DNA from: Oscillospiraceae bacterium
GTDB taxonomy: Bacteria; Bacillota; Clostridia; Oscillospirales; QAMX01
NCBI GenBank assembly: GCA_902772625.1
Contig: CACYBP010000251.1
Span: forward strand, 1 to 5,090
DNA length: 5,090 bases
Direction of reading: 5' to 3'
Shown: piece after piece, positions 1 to 4,738 of the stretch
Position numbering within the stretch: position 1 is the stretch's first letter
Layout of the letters: each line of letters begins with the position of its first letter
Made by a program: the position numbers and the translations under genes
Notes under the pieces: model-generated
The model's input: only the letters and a program-made list of their open reading frames with translations
Databases searched by the model: none
What the model was told of the DNA's origin: nothing

Positions 1-894
1 CTCCTCCACGAATTCCCGTCCGGGTCCCGTGACCCATTTCCCTTCTTTGGCGGTCTCTGCGTCGGCCGGCACCGACCAGTAGGCCGAAAACCCCCGGAAA
101 TGATCGATGCGGATCCCGTCGAACAGGGTAAGCTGGTGTCGGATCCTGGCTTTCCACCACCGGTAGCCGTCCTTTTTCATCCGGTCCCAGTCGTAAAGAG
201 GATTCCCCCAGAGCTGGCCGTCCTCGGCGAAATAATCCGGCGGGACTCCGGCCACGGCGGTCGGGGCGTGGGTCTCCGGATCCAGCTGGAAGTATTCCGG
301 ATGCGCCTTCACGTCGGAGGACTCCGGGTCAAGATAGATCGGGATGTCCCCGATGATCTCGATCCCCTTTTCGTTGGCGTAGGCCTTGATCTTATACCAT
401 TCTTCCAGGAATTCGTACTGCATGAATTCATGGAAAAAGAGCGCGTCTTCTCCGCCGGGCTCCTTCTCCGCCATGAAGAGGCAGAAGTCGAAAAGCTCGG
501 GAGTATCCCGGACGGCGCGGTCGATCTTCGTTCTCTCTTCCTCACCGACCCTCTCCGAGGCCTTCCGGAGAAGCGAAAGCCGTTCGGAAAAGAGCCGGTC
601 GAATTCGCAGAGATAGGGCGTTTTCTGCTTCGCCGCCTCCAATTCGTCACGGGTGATCAGCCCCTTTTCCCACAGGGTGGGCAGATCGATGAAGAAGGGG
701 TTTCCCGCAAAGCCCGAAAGCGACTTGTATGGCGAGCCGTTGGTATCCGGCCAGCCGAAGGGCAGGGTCTGCCATATCTTGAACCCCGCCTTTTCAAGAA
801 GGTCGATGAAGTCTCTCGCTTCTTTGCCGAACGCGCCGCAGGAATACTCCCCCGGCAGCATGGAAACGTGCATCAAAACGCCTGATTTTCTCAT
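1..894 (-). CDS. malQ: 4-alpha-glucanotransferase (amylomaltase, GH77), C-terminus outside window
   Basis: MalQ transfers alpha-1,4-glucan segments between maltodextrins in the cytoplasm, releasing glucose and making longer chains that phosphorylase can use. The frame is open from the ATG at 892-894 to the left edge, giving 298 codons; family members are about 500 residues, so roughly 200 are missing. GH77 landmarks appear in order: W-Q-T-L-P-F-G (41-47), S-P-Y-K-S and A-G-N-P-F-F-I-D-L (54-71), G-D-I-P-I-Y-L (182-188), G-Q-L-W-G-N-P-L-Y-D-W (226-236), and R-I-D-H-F-R-G-F (262-269). Asp264 is the expected catalytic nucleophile. The acid/base Glu region lies beyond the edge. The start is fixed by GAGGGG at 899-904, four bases upstream of the ATG. 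A near-consensus promoter lies about 130 bp upstream, and the leader contains palindromes. The gene is divergent from the Gfo/Idh/MocA gene. Family assignment is firm; the physiological substrate (maltose, glycogen or starch dextrins) is inferred. Confidence 0.96.
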   Translation of the reverse strand, partial: MRKSGVLMHVSMLPGEYSCGAFGKEARDFIDLLEKAGFKIWQTLPFGWPDTNGSPYKSLSGFAGNPFFIDLPTLWEKGLITRDELEAAKQKTPYLCEFDRLFSERLSLLRKASERVGEEERTKIDRAVRDTPELFDFCLFMAEKEPGGEDALFFHEFMQYEFLEEWYKIKAYANEKGIEIIGDIPIYLDPESSDVKAHPEYFQLDPETHAPTAVAGVPPDYFAEDGQLWGNPLYDWDRMKKDGYRWWKARIRHQLTLFDGIRIDHFRGFSAYWSVPADAETAKEGKWVTGPGREFVEE

Positions 895-898
895 AATA

Positions 899-904
899 CC
901 CCTC
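899..904 (-). promoter_or_regulatory. Ribosome-binding site of malQ
   Basis: On the minus strand GAGGGG lies four bases before the ATG at 894-892. The spacing is on the short side, but the match to the anti-Shine-Dalgarno sequence is strong. It selects this start, and no better in-frame start lies upstream. Confidence 0.8.
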
Positions 905-932
905 AATTGAAGCCGTGTATTTTCTAAAGCCA

Positions 933-955
933 TTATCCCGGGACTCCCGGGATAA
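933..955. repeat. Perfect palindrome in the malQ leader (possible operator or RNA hairpin)
   Basis: TTATCCCGGG (933-942) and CCCGGGATAA (946-955) are exact 10-base inverted copies separated by three bases. The element lies about 60 bases after the predicted malQ transcription start and 39 bases before its ATG. It could be an operator for a dimeric regulator acting as a roadblock, or a very stable hairpin in the 5' untranslated RNA. No T-run follows on either strand, so it is not a normal intrinsic terminator. It does not match the CcpA cre consensus. Confidence 0.75.
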
Positions 956-958
956 CGA

Positions 959-992
959 CCGGGTCCCGCGCCTTGCGCGGTTCTCCGGGTCC
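959..992. repeat. GC-rich hairpin flanked by short direct repeats, malQ leader
   Basis: CCGCGC (966-971), a three-base loop, and GCGCGG (975-980) form a perfect six-pair hairpin. It is bracketed by two direct copies of CCGGGTCC at 959-966 and 985-992. It lies between the predicted malQ transcription start and the larger palindrome at 933-955, so the malQ mRNA would begin with two stable hairpins. The function is unknown; a leader role is inferred from position alone. Confidence 0.5.
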
Positions 993-1023
993 ATACGCCC
1001 GGTTTTCGCCCCGGTCTCTTTTC

Positions 1024-1052
1024 AATATAGCATGTTCTTTGCGTTTCGTCAA
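1024..1052 (-). promoter_or_regulatory. Sigma-A-type promoter of malQ
   Basis: On the minus strand, TTGACG (-35, 1052-1047) and TATATT (-10, 1029-1024) are separated by exactly 17 bases. Each hexamer differs from the sigma-A/sigma-70 consensus at one position. The predicted start is near 1017, giving a leader of about 120 bases before the malQ ATG. No other minus-strand gene lies between this promoter and malQ. Confidence 0.8.
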
Positions 1053-1091
1053 TAAATTCCCTTTCCCTTGGAGGAAGGCGTTAAAGCGCGG

Positions 1092-1270
1092 GAAGCGAAG
1101 CTTCTGCGGAATACTTTTGTTTTCAGAGAGGGGCGATCCTCTCCCCCGTGACGGAACGGAGAGTGTGCCGAAAAAAGACGGCAATCCCTTCGTCTTCGCC
1201 TGCGGCGAAGCCTCCTCCCTTAAGGGGAGCCGCCGGGGGCGGCGGCCCCTGCTGTGCCGGAAACACCGGC
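1092..1270. repeat. Cluster of consecutive small hairpins in the intergenic region (REP-like?)
   Basis: Six short inverted repeats occur here. GAAGC/GCTTC spans 1092-1104 with a 3-base loop. GAGAGG/CCTCTC spans 1126-1143 with a 6-base loop. CTTCGCC/GGCGAAG spans 1194-1210 with a TGC loop. CTCCC/GGGAG spans 1215-1229 around TTAAG. GCCGCC/GGCGGC spans 1229-1243 with a GGG loop. GCCGG/CCGGC spans 1256-1270 with a 5-base loop. The last four are nearly back to back. This resembles the compound palindromic repeats scattered between genes in many gut Firmicutes, but I cannot show other copies from one window. No convincing gene lies here: the open frames through it lack ribosome-binding sites and run antisense to, or out of frame with, real genes. 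Outside the listed promoters, leaders and hairpins I see nothing else in 895-1495. Confidence 0.5.
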
Positions 1271-1327
1271 GTCTCAAAACCGCAGGAGCCCGGCGCGCGG
1301 TAAGCAGTCCCCTTCTCCGCTTCTTCG

Positions 1328-1356
1328 TTGACAGGAGCGGCGGGGTATGCTACACT
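1328..1356 (+). promoter_or_regulatory. Strong sigma-A-type promoter of the Gfo/Idh/MocA gene
   Basis: A consensus TTGACA (1328-1333) is followed after exactly 17 bases by TACACT (1351-1356). TG at 1348-1349 sits one base before the -10, making an extended -10. The predicted start is near 1363, leaving a leader of about 130 bases before the ATG at 1496. It is divergent from the malQ promoter at 1024-1052, with about 275 bp between the two -35 boxes. Confidence 0.8.
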
Positions 1357-1393
1357 ATAGGCGTCGTCAGTATGCCTCCGGCAATGCGCAAAA

Positions 1394-1428
1394 CTCCGGA
1401 GAAAAGAGCGCCGCGCTCTTTCCCGGAG
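1394..1428 (+). other. Hairpin in the leader of the Gfo/Idh/MocA mRNA
   Basis: AAAGAGC (1403-1409) and GCTCTTT (1415-1421) form a 7-bp stem around a five-base loop. CTCCG (1394-1398) and CGGAG (1424-1428) close an outer stem across a small internal loop. It starts about 30 bases into the predicted transcript and ends 67 bases before the ATG. No T-tract follows on the plus strand, so it is not a clear terminator. It may be a stabilising or regulatory leader structure; I do not recognise a named riboswitch. Confidence 0.5.
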
Positions 1429-1480
1429 GGACGCAAACCGGGAATTCGGCAGTCCCCGTCAAAGAAGGGCGAAAAGAAAA

Positions 1481-1490
1481 GGAGAGCAGG
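1481..1490 (+). promoter_or_regulatory. Ribosome-binding site region of the Gfo/Idh/MocA gene
   Basis: GGAG at 1481-1484 (preceded by A-rich sequence) and AGG at 1488-1490 lie 11 and 5 bases before the ATG at 1496-1498. A second in-frame ATG at 1508 begins M-K-I-A-I-I-G and is also a plausible family start. The purine-rich sites fit 1496 better. Confidence 0.6.
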
Positions 1491-1495
1491 ACAGC

Positions 1496-2752
1496 ATGAG
1501 AGAAAAAATGAAAATCGCGATCATCGGATGCGGCCGCTTCAGCCCGTTCTTCGTTCCGCTTTTCAAAGCGGATCCGGTCATCGAAGAGGTTTTTGTGTGC
1601 GATCTTATTAGAGAGCGCGCCGAAAAGTTCGCAAAGGATTTCGACGTCAAGATCATAGATACCTACGAAGAGGCCCTGGCGTCGAAGGAGATCAACGCCA
1701 TCGCCGTCTTTACCCAGCGCTATACCCACGGTCAGATGGTGATCCGGGCGCTCAAAGCGGGAAAGCACGTATACAGCGCCGTCCCCTGCGCGATCAGCGT
1801 GGACGAGATCAGGGAGATCGAAAAGCTCGTCAGAGAGACGCGCCTGACCTATTCCATGGGCGAGACCGGCTTTTACCGCGCGGCGACCTGTTTCTGCCGG
1901 AAGGAGTTCCAGAAAGGCACCTTCGGCAGATTCACCTACGGCGAGGCGCAGTACAACCACGATATCCGCAATATGGAAATGAGCTTCCGCAGCTCGGGCG
2001 GCGAGGACTGGAGAAAATACGCGGGGATCCCGCCGTTTTTCTATCCGACGCATTCGACCAGCATGATTCTTTCCGCCATGCCGGGCGTCTACGCCAAAAA
2101 GGTCGTGTCCTTCGGCTTCCGCGGAAGCGAGCGGACCGACATCTTCGGAAGCTCTGGACAGAACGATTACGACAATCCGTTCTCCAACGAGTCCATGCTT
2201 CTGGAGCTTTCCAACGGAGGCATCGTCAGGATCAACGAGACCCGCTGCATCGGCTGGACGGCGCCCGAGACCTATATCACGCAGTTCTTCGGCGATCAGG
2301 GCGGATACGAATTCTCGGTGGCAAGACACAGCCTTTCGCGCTGGAATCCCGAAAACGACCACAAAACCATCATGACCGACGTGACGGCAGAGATCCAGCC
2401 AAGATCCGTTTCAGAGCTGATCGAAAAGGATTACCGGGAAGCCCTCCGGGAGATCGCGTCGGGCGTGGGCTTCTACGAAACCGCTCCGGTTCAGCCGACC
2501 GAACGCCTTCCGAAGGAATTCGAGGGCATCCACAACGGCCATAACGGCACCCATCACTTCCTGATCGACGATTTCTGCCGCGCTTACGAAACAGGCAAGC
2601 TCTCCCCCACCAACATCTGGGCGGTGGCAAGATACAACATCCCGGGGCTTGTGGCCCACCAGTCGGCCCTGGCGGGCGGCGTTCCCATGGAGGTACCCGA
2701 CCTCGGCGATCCTCCCGCGGACTGGGAGGTCCTGCCCTGGGACAAGAGGTGA
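1496..2752 (+). CDS. Gfo/Idh/MocA-family NAD-binding protein lacking the EKP lysine
   Basis: A cytoplasmic 418-residue protein of the Gfo/Idh/MocA superfamily, whose members mostly oxidise, reduce or epimerise sugars and related polyols with a tightly bound NAD(P). The N-terminal Rossmann fold shows A-I-I-G-C-G-R-F-S (8-16), a G-x-G-x-x-S form of the dinucleotide motif. Asp36 at the end of the second strand suggests NAD(H). The canonical E-K-P after G-K-H-V is replaced by S-A-V-P (94-97), so the usual catalytic lysine is Val96. Residues 183-187 read Y-P-T-H-S; His186 is probably the conserved active-site histidine, and this motif recalls the Y-P-T-H-G of GH109 NAD-dependent glycosidases. The C-terminal half has a histidine-rich stretch at 346-354 (H-N-G-H-N-G-T-H-H) followed by F-L-I-D-D-F, and ends near D-L-G-D-P-P (402-407). 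There is no signal peptide. It appears monocistronic, with its own promoter and a terminator. The substrate is unknown. Options are a sugar dehydrogenase, a redox-neutral NAD-dependent glycoside hydrolase or an epimerase. Confidence 0.92.
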   Translation: MREKMKIAIIGCGRFSPFFVPLFKADPVIEEVFVCDLIRERAEKFAKDFDVKIIDTYEEALASKEINAIAVFTQRYTHGQMVIRALKAGKHVYSAVPCAISVDEIREIEKLVRETRLTYSMGETGFYRAATCFCRKEFQKGTFGRFTYGEAQYNHDIRNMEMSFRSSGGEDWRKYAGIPPFFYPTHSTSMILSAMPGVYAKKVVSFGFRGSERTDIFGSSGQNDYDNPFSNESMLLELSNGGIVRINETRCIGWTAPETYITQFFGDQGGYEFSVARHSLSRWNPENDHKTIMTDVTAEIQPRSVSELIEKDYREALREIASGVGFYETAPVQPTERLPKEFEGIHNGHNGTHHFLIDDFCRAYETGKLSPTNIWAVARYNIPGLVAHQSALAGGVPMEVPDLGDPPADWEVLPWDKR

Positions 2753-2782
2753 AACCGCAAAGGGCGTCACGCGATACCGCGG

Positions 2783-2817
2783 CCGTTATGCCGGAGCGGT
2801 TTCCGGCGGCATAACGG
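2783..2817. repeat. Inverted repeat in the 3' region of the Gfo/Idh/MocA gene
   Basis: CCGTTATGCC (2783-2792) and GGCATAACGG (2808-2817) are perfect 10-base inverted copies 30 bases after the stop codon. A small inner GGA/TCC stem is possible. No T-run follows, so it is probably an mRNA 3'-end hairpin or a protein-binding palindrome rather than the main terminator, which lies at 2860-2896. The GTTATGCCGG half resembles the GTTATCCCGG half of the palindrome in the malQ leader. Confidence 0.6.
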
Positions 2818-2859
2818 GGAAACACCTTTGCCGGCGTCGCGAACCTTCAGACAGAGATA

Positions 2860-2896
2860 AAGCCGCAGAGTTTTCGGACTCTGCGGCTTCCTCTTT
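2860..2896. terminator. Probable bidirectional intrinsic terminator
   Basis: AAGCCGCAGAG (2860-2870) and CTCTGCGGCTT (2879-2889) form a perfect 11-bp stem around an 8-base loop. On the plus strand the stem ends in TT and is followed by CCTCTTT, a modest U-rich tail. On the minus strand it is followed by TATCTCTG after the closing CTT. It sits between convergent genes, the Gfo/Idh/MocA gene on plus and the lipoprotein gene at 3013-3642 on minus, and can serve both. The tail is imperfect, so efficiency may be moderate. Confidence 0.8.
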
Positions 2897-2992
2897 ACGT
2901 TTGCATCTGTTTCCATTCCCGGACTGAATAAGGAGAATCTTTGACCCCTTTTTCGCACAATTGCCTGATCATTTTGTCAGGACTAACAGTAT

Positions 2993-3014
2993 TGTTGAAG
3001 ATATTTTCTTCTTC
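2993..3014. repeat. A+T-rich hairpin at the end of the minus-strand lipoprotein gene
   Basis: TTGAAGA and TCTTCAA form a 7-bp stem around 8 bases, overlapping the stop codon region of the gene at 3013-3642. A second small stem, CCTGA/TCAGG, lies at 2964-2981. Neither is followed by a T-run on the minus strand, so the stronger terminator for this gene is probably the one at 2860-2896. Confidence 0.35.
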
Positions 3015-3642
3015 AAAGCTTATTCATTGCCTCAACGATTGTTTGCTCATCCCACATACTCCTCAAACGAACCTCCAATGACCGGACAGTATCATCGTCT
3101 TCTGCCGCCTTATCCCAGGGAAACAACAGGGTTGTCAGAAGTCTTGTTCGTTCGGTATATCCATCCAACCATTTATCCTTTGATGTTACTGTCAGGAAGA
3201 TCCAAAGACAGCCGTCATTGTCAAGTCGTGTTTCAATACCCTTCACATCGATGGCTTCCTCAGGAAAAAGAATGATAAGATTATGGTTTTTAAACCACGT
3301 TTCAGGGATATAAGGAAACTCTTTTTTCAGGTCTTGAGGCAGTGTCTTCTCTGCAAGCGTACAATAATCAGAATAATCAATACTGCTATTACAGATTCGC
3401 GGCTCACGCAAAACAGCGTATGCGGCAAGATTCTCTTCCCCGATTCTCTCGTGAATAACCCCGTGAGCAATCAAGGTGGCAGGTAAAGAGAACAAGTCTT
3501 CACTCTTTTTGCTTTCGTCGTCACCTGCGTGATCAATCGTATCGGGGGACTTGTCCATGCCAGTCCCGGTTTTGTTGATACAGGACGCCGTCATAATCAC
3601 GATCAAAAAGCAAATCGTTATCCACAATACTCTTTTCAACAT
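3013..3642 (-). CDS. Putative lipoprotein of unknown function
   Basis: A 209-residue protein with an N-terminal lipoprotein signal: M-L-K-R, a hydrophobic core (5-18), then the lipobox-like T-A-S-C with Cys21 as the expected lipidation site. Threonine at -3 is unusual but tolerated. The mature protein would be anchored to the outer face of the membrane. Residues 24-50 are a polar, Asp/Ser/Lys-rich linker; the rest (about 51-209) looks like one globular domain with W-F-K-N-H-N-L-I-I-L-F-P (116-127) and a likely beta segment C-L-W-I-F-L-T-V-T (145-153). I do not recognise the family. The start is supported by GAGGA at 3650-3654, seven bases upstream of the ATG. The next minus-strand gene upstream is another lipoprotein, with 112 bp between them and a possible internal promoter. 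Sampled G+C is about 43%, well below that of the flanking high-GC genes. Confidence is high for a real secreted gene, none for function. Confidence 0.85.
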   Translation of the reverse strand: MLKRVLWITICFLIVIMTASCINKTGTGMDKSPDTIDHAGDDESKKSEDLFSLPATLIAHGVIHERIGEENLAAYAVLREPRICNSSIDYSDYCTLAEKTLPQDLKKEFPYIPETWFKNHNLIILFPEEAIDVKGIETRLDNDGCLWIFLTVTSKDKWLDGYTERTRLLTTLLFPWDKAAEDDDTVRSLEVRLRSMWDEQTIVEAMNKL

Positions 3643-3682
3643 ATCAGAATCCTCAATTCTTTATCTTATTCTTTCATGCTGA

Positions 3683-3712
3683 AGTGTATCATTAATCCAA
3701 TACTATTGTTAA
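3683..3712 (-). promoter_or_regulatory. Possible promoter of the 3013-3642 lipoprotein gene
   Basis: On the minus strand, TTAACA (-35, 3712-3707) and TACACT (-10, 3688-3683) are 18 bases apart, in an A+T-rich gap. The predicted start is about 34 bases before the ATG. No clear terminator separates this gene from the upstream lipoprotein gene, so read-through from 3755-4624 is also likely. Confidence 0.5.
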
Positions 3713-3754
3713 CTTCTTTTTTCACGCTCTTTCTTAATTCTCATTGCAGACATA

Positions 3755-4624
3755 TTACGGTTGAAAATAGCTCGCCGCTTTGTCTTTCACATACTCTTCA
3801 AGCGTATCGCACGGACACAAATAAGTCCTGCTGATAAGGTCCCATGCGTTTGATTGGGACATGGATCGCTCGTAAAGGACCTGAAGGGCGTTTCTTTCGT
3901 CGTCATCCATCAGAACCGAGTTGAGCTTGCCGATTTGGTCTTCTGTAATGCCAAGACTTTCAGGAAGCGAAGGAACGCCCGAAACGTCAGCGAAATAGTC
4001 GATGGCCAAATAGTGATCGCCGATTTTCTCAACCAGAAGATCTTTCGGCGCCCTGATCCAGCAATCAGCATATTCGGATAATTCCAAAACCTCGTTCGTG
4101 TTTTGATCGATCGCGTCGACCGTACAGCAGAATAAAAGATAAGATTTCCCATCCTGAATGATCGGCAGGCCTTCGCCGTATTTTTCCATATTATACGCAA
4201 CTCCGACGGTTATGACGTCGCCTTTCTGAACAGATGCGGAACGGCTTGCCAGAACGTCGGATACGTTCACGTCGAAAAGCGTCACGCTGTCCGTCACGTT
4301 CGCATCATTAAATACGTAATCGACGTTTACCTGCCGGACGTTGGATACGAAGCCTGTCAGGATCAGATTGTTGTTCGAATAAGCTATATCGTCCGTTATG
4401 AGATTCCACTCATAAAAAACATATCTTCTCGACGCATGAGCGTCTATGAGAGAAACGCTGACCTTGTCAGATTTATAGATGTAAGTTACCTCTTCACTGA
4501 CAGGTGCCTCCATATGTTCTCCCGGAGCCTCCTTCCCGTTCTCGTCTAAAGACGAGAGCGGCGCGCAGGCAGAAAGGAATGCGCTGAGAGTTAATCCCAA
4601 AAACAGCATTTTTACAAACCTCAT
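3755..4624 (-). CDS. Putative lipoprotein with a beta-rich (OB-like?) domain
   Basis: A 289-residue protein with a textbook lipoprotein signal: M-R-F-V-K, a hydrophobic stretch, then L-S-A-C with Cys20 as the lipidated residue; the mature protein is expected on the outer membrane surface of a Gram-positive cell. A short polar linker (21-46) follows. Residues about 75-170 look like a beta-barrel-type domain: N-L-I-L-T-G-F-V (86-93), V-T-L-F-D-V-N-V (114-121), K-G-D-V-I-T-V (134-140) and G-K-S-Y-L-L-F (159-165). Other Firmicutes lipoproteins share the pattern 'L-I-V-x-G-x-V ... G-D-x-I-x-V ... Y-L-L-F-L', but I cannot name the family. The C-terminal part (225-289) is likely helical and includes C-P-C (270-272). 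The ATG at 4622-4624 has GGAGG at 4636-4640, 11 bases upstream, a slightly long gap. It probably shares a transcript with the lipoprotein gene at 3013-3642. Sampled G+C is about 50%. Confidence 0.88.
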   Translation of the reverse strand: MRFVKMLFLGLTLSAFLSACAPLSSLDENGKEAPGEHMEAPVSEEVTYIYKSDKVSVSLIDAHASRRYVFYEWNLITDDIAYSNNNLILTGFVSNVRQVNVDYVFNDANVTDSVTLFDVNVSDVLASRSASVQKGDVITVGVAYNMEKYGEGLPIIQDGKSYLLFCCTVDAIDQNTNEVLELSEYADCWIRAPKDLLVEKIGDHYLAIDYFADVSGVPSLPESLGITEDQIGKLNSVLMDDDERNALQVLYERSMSQSNAWDLISRTYLCPCDTLEEYVKDKAASYFQP

Positions 4625-4671
4625 CGCAGATCCCGCCTCCCGGTTTTGATAAACAACATGCTTTTCAGTTG

Positions 4672-4701
4672 AGAATACAGCAATTATTCTTTGCGAATCA
4701 A
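4672..4701 (-). promoter_or_regulatory. Possible promoter of the 3755-4624 lipoprotein gene
   Basis: On the minus strand, TTGATT (-35, 4701-4696) and TATTCT (-10, 4677-4672) are 18 bases apart. The predicted start is about 40 bases upstream of the ATG. The 114-bp gap from the end of the metG-type gene contains only a weak 5-bp stem (TCCCT/AGGGA, about 4712-4731) with no T-tract, so read-through from metG is possible as well. Confidence 0.5.
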
Positions 4702-4738
4702 TACAATTCTTTATCCCTTGTATCTTTCAGGGAAGCAG

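Noticed and set aside
100..885. Plus-strand 261-codon open frame opposite malQ
   Set aside because: It is the antisense shadow of a gene with clear GH77 motifs. Its translation has no recognisable domain and no ribosome-binding site.
933..1277. Minus-strand 114-codon open frame upstream of malQ
   Set aside because: It covers the malQ promoter and the palindromic elements, and its composition is that of translated repeats. No ribosome-binding site was found.
1394..1436. Possible minus-strand intrinsic terminator (stem followed by TTTT)
   Set aside because: Read on the minus strand the 1394-1428 stem is followed by four Ts, but no minus-strand gene lies upstream of it, so there is no transcript for it to end.
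973..1611. Plus-strand 212-codon open frame across the intergenic region
   Set aside because: It is rich in Arg, Pro, Gly and Ser, spans both promoters and the hairpin cluster, and overlaps the Gfo/Idh/MocA start in another frame. No ribosome-binding site or domain is visible.
1367..2362. Minus-strand 331-codon open frame opposite the Gfo/Idh/MocA gene
   Set aside because: It is long only because GC-rich codon bias removes antisense stops. The plus-strand protein has clear motifs, a promoter and a terminator.
2700..3000. Low-GC segment boundaries searched for flanking direct repeats or transposase remnants
   Set aside because: By eye I found no matching direct repeats between about 2900-3010 and 4640-4740, and no integrase or transposase sequence. 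Mobile-element insertion is therefore not claimed.
2931..3080. AAGGAG followed by TTG on the plus strand near 2930-2943
   Set aside because: It looks like a ribosome-binding site with a TTG start, but the frame ends after about 46 codons, has no recognisable domain, and runs into the end of the minus-strand lipoprotein gene.
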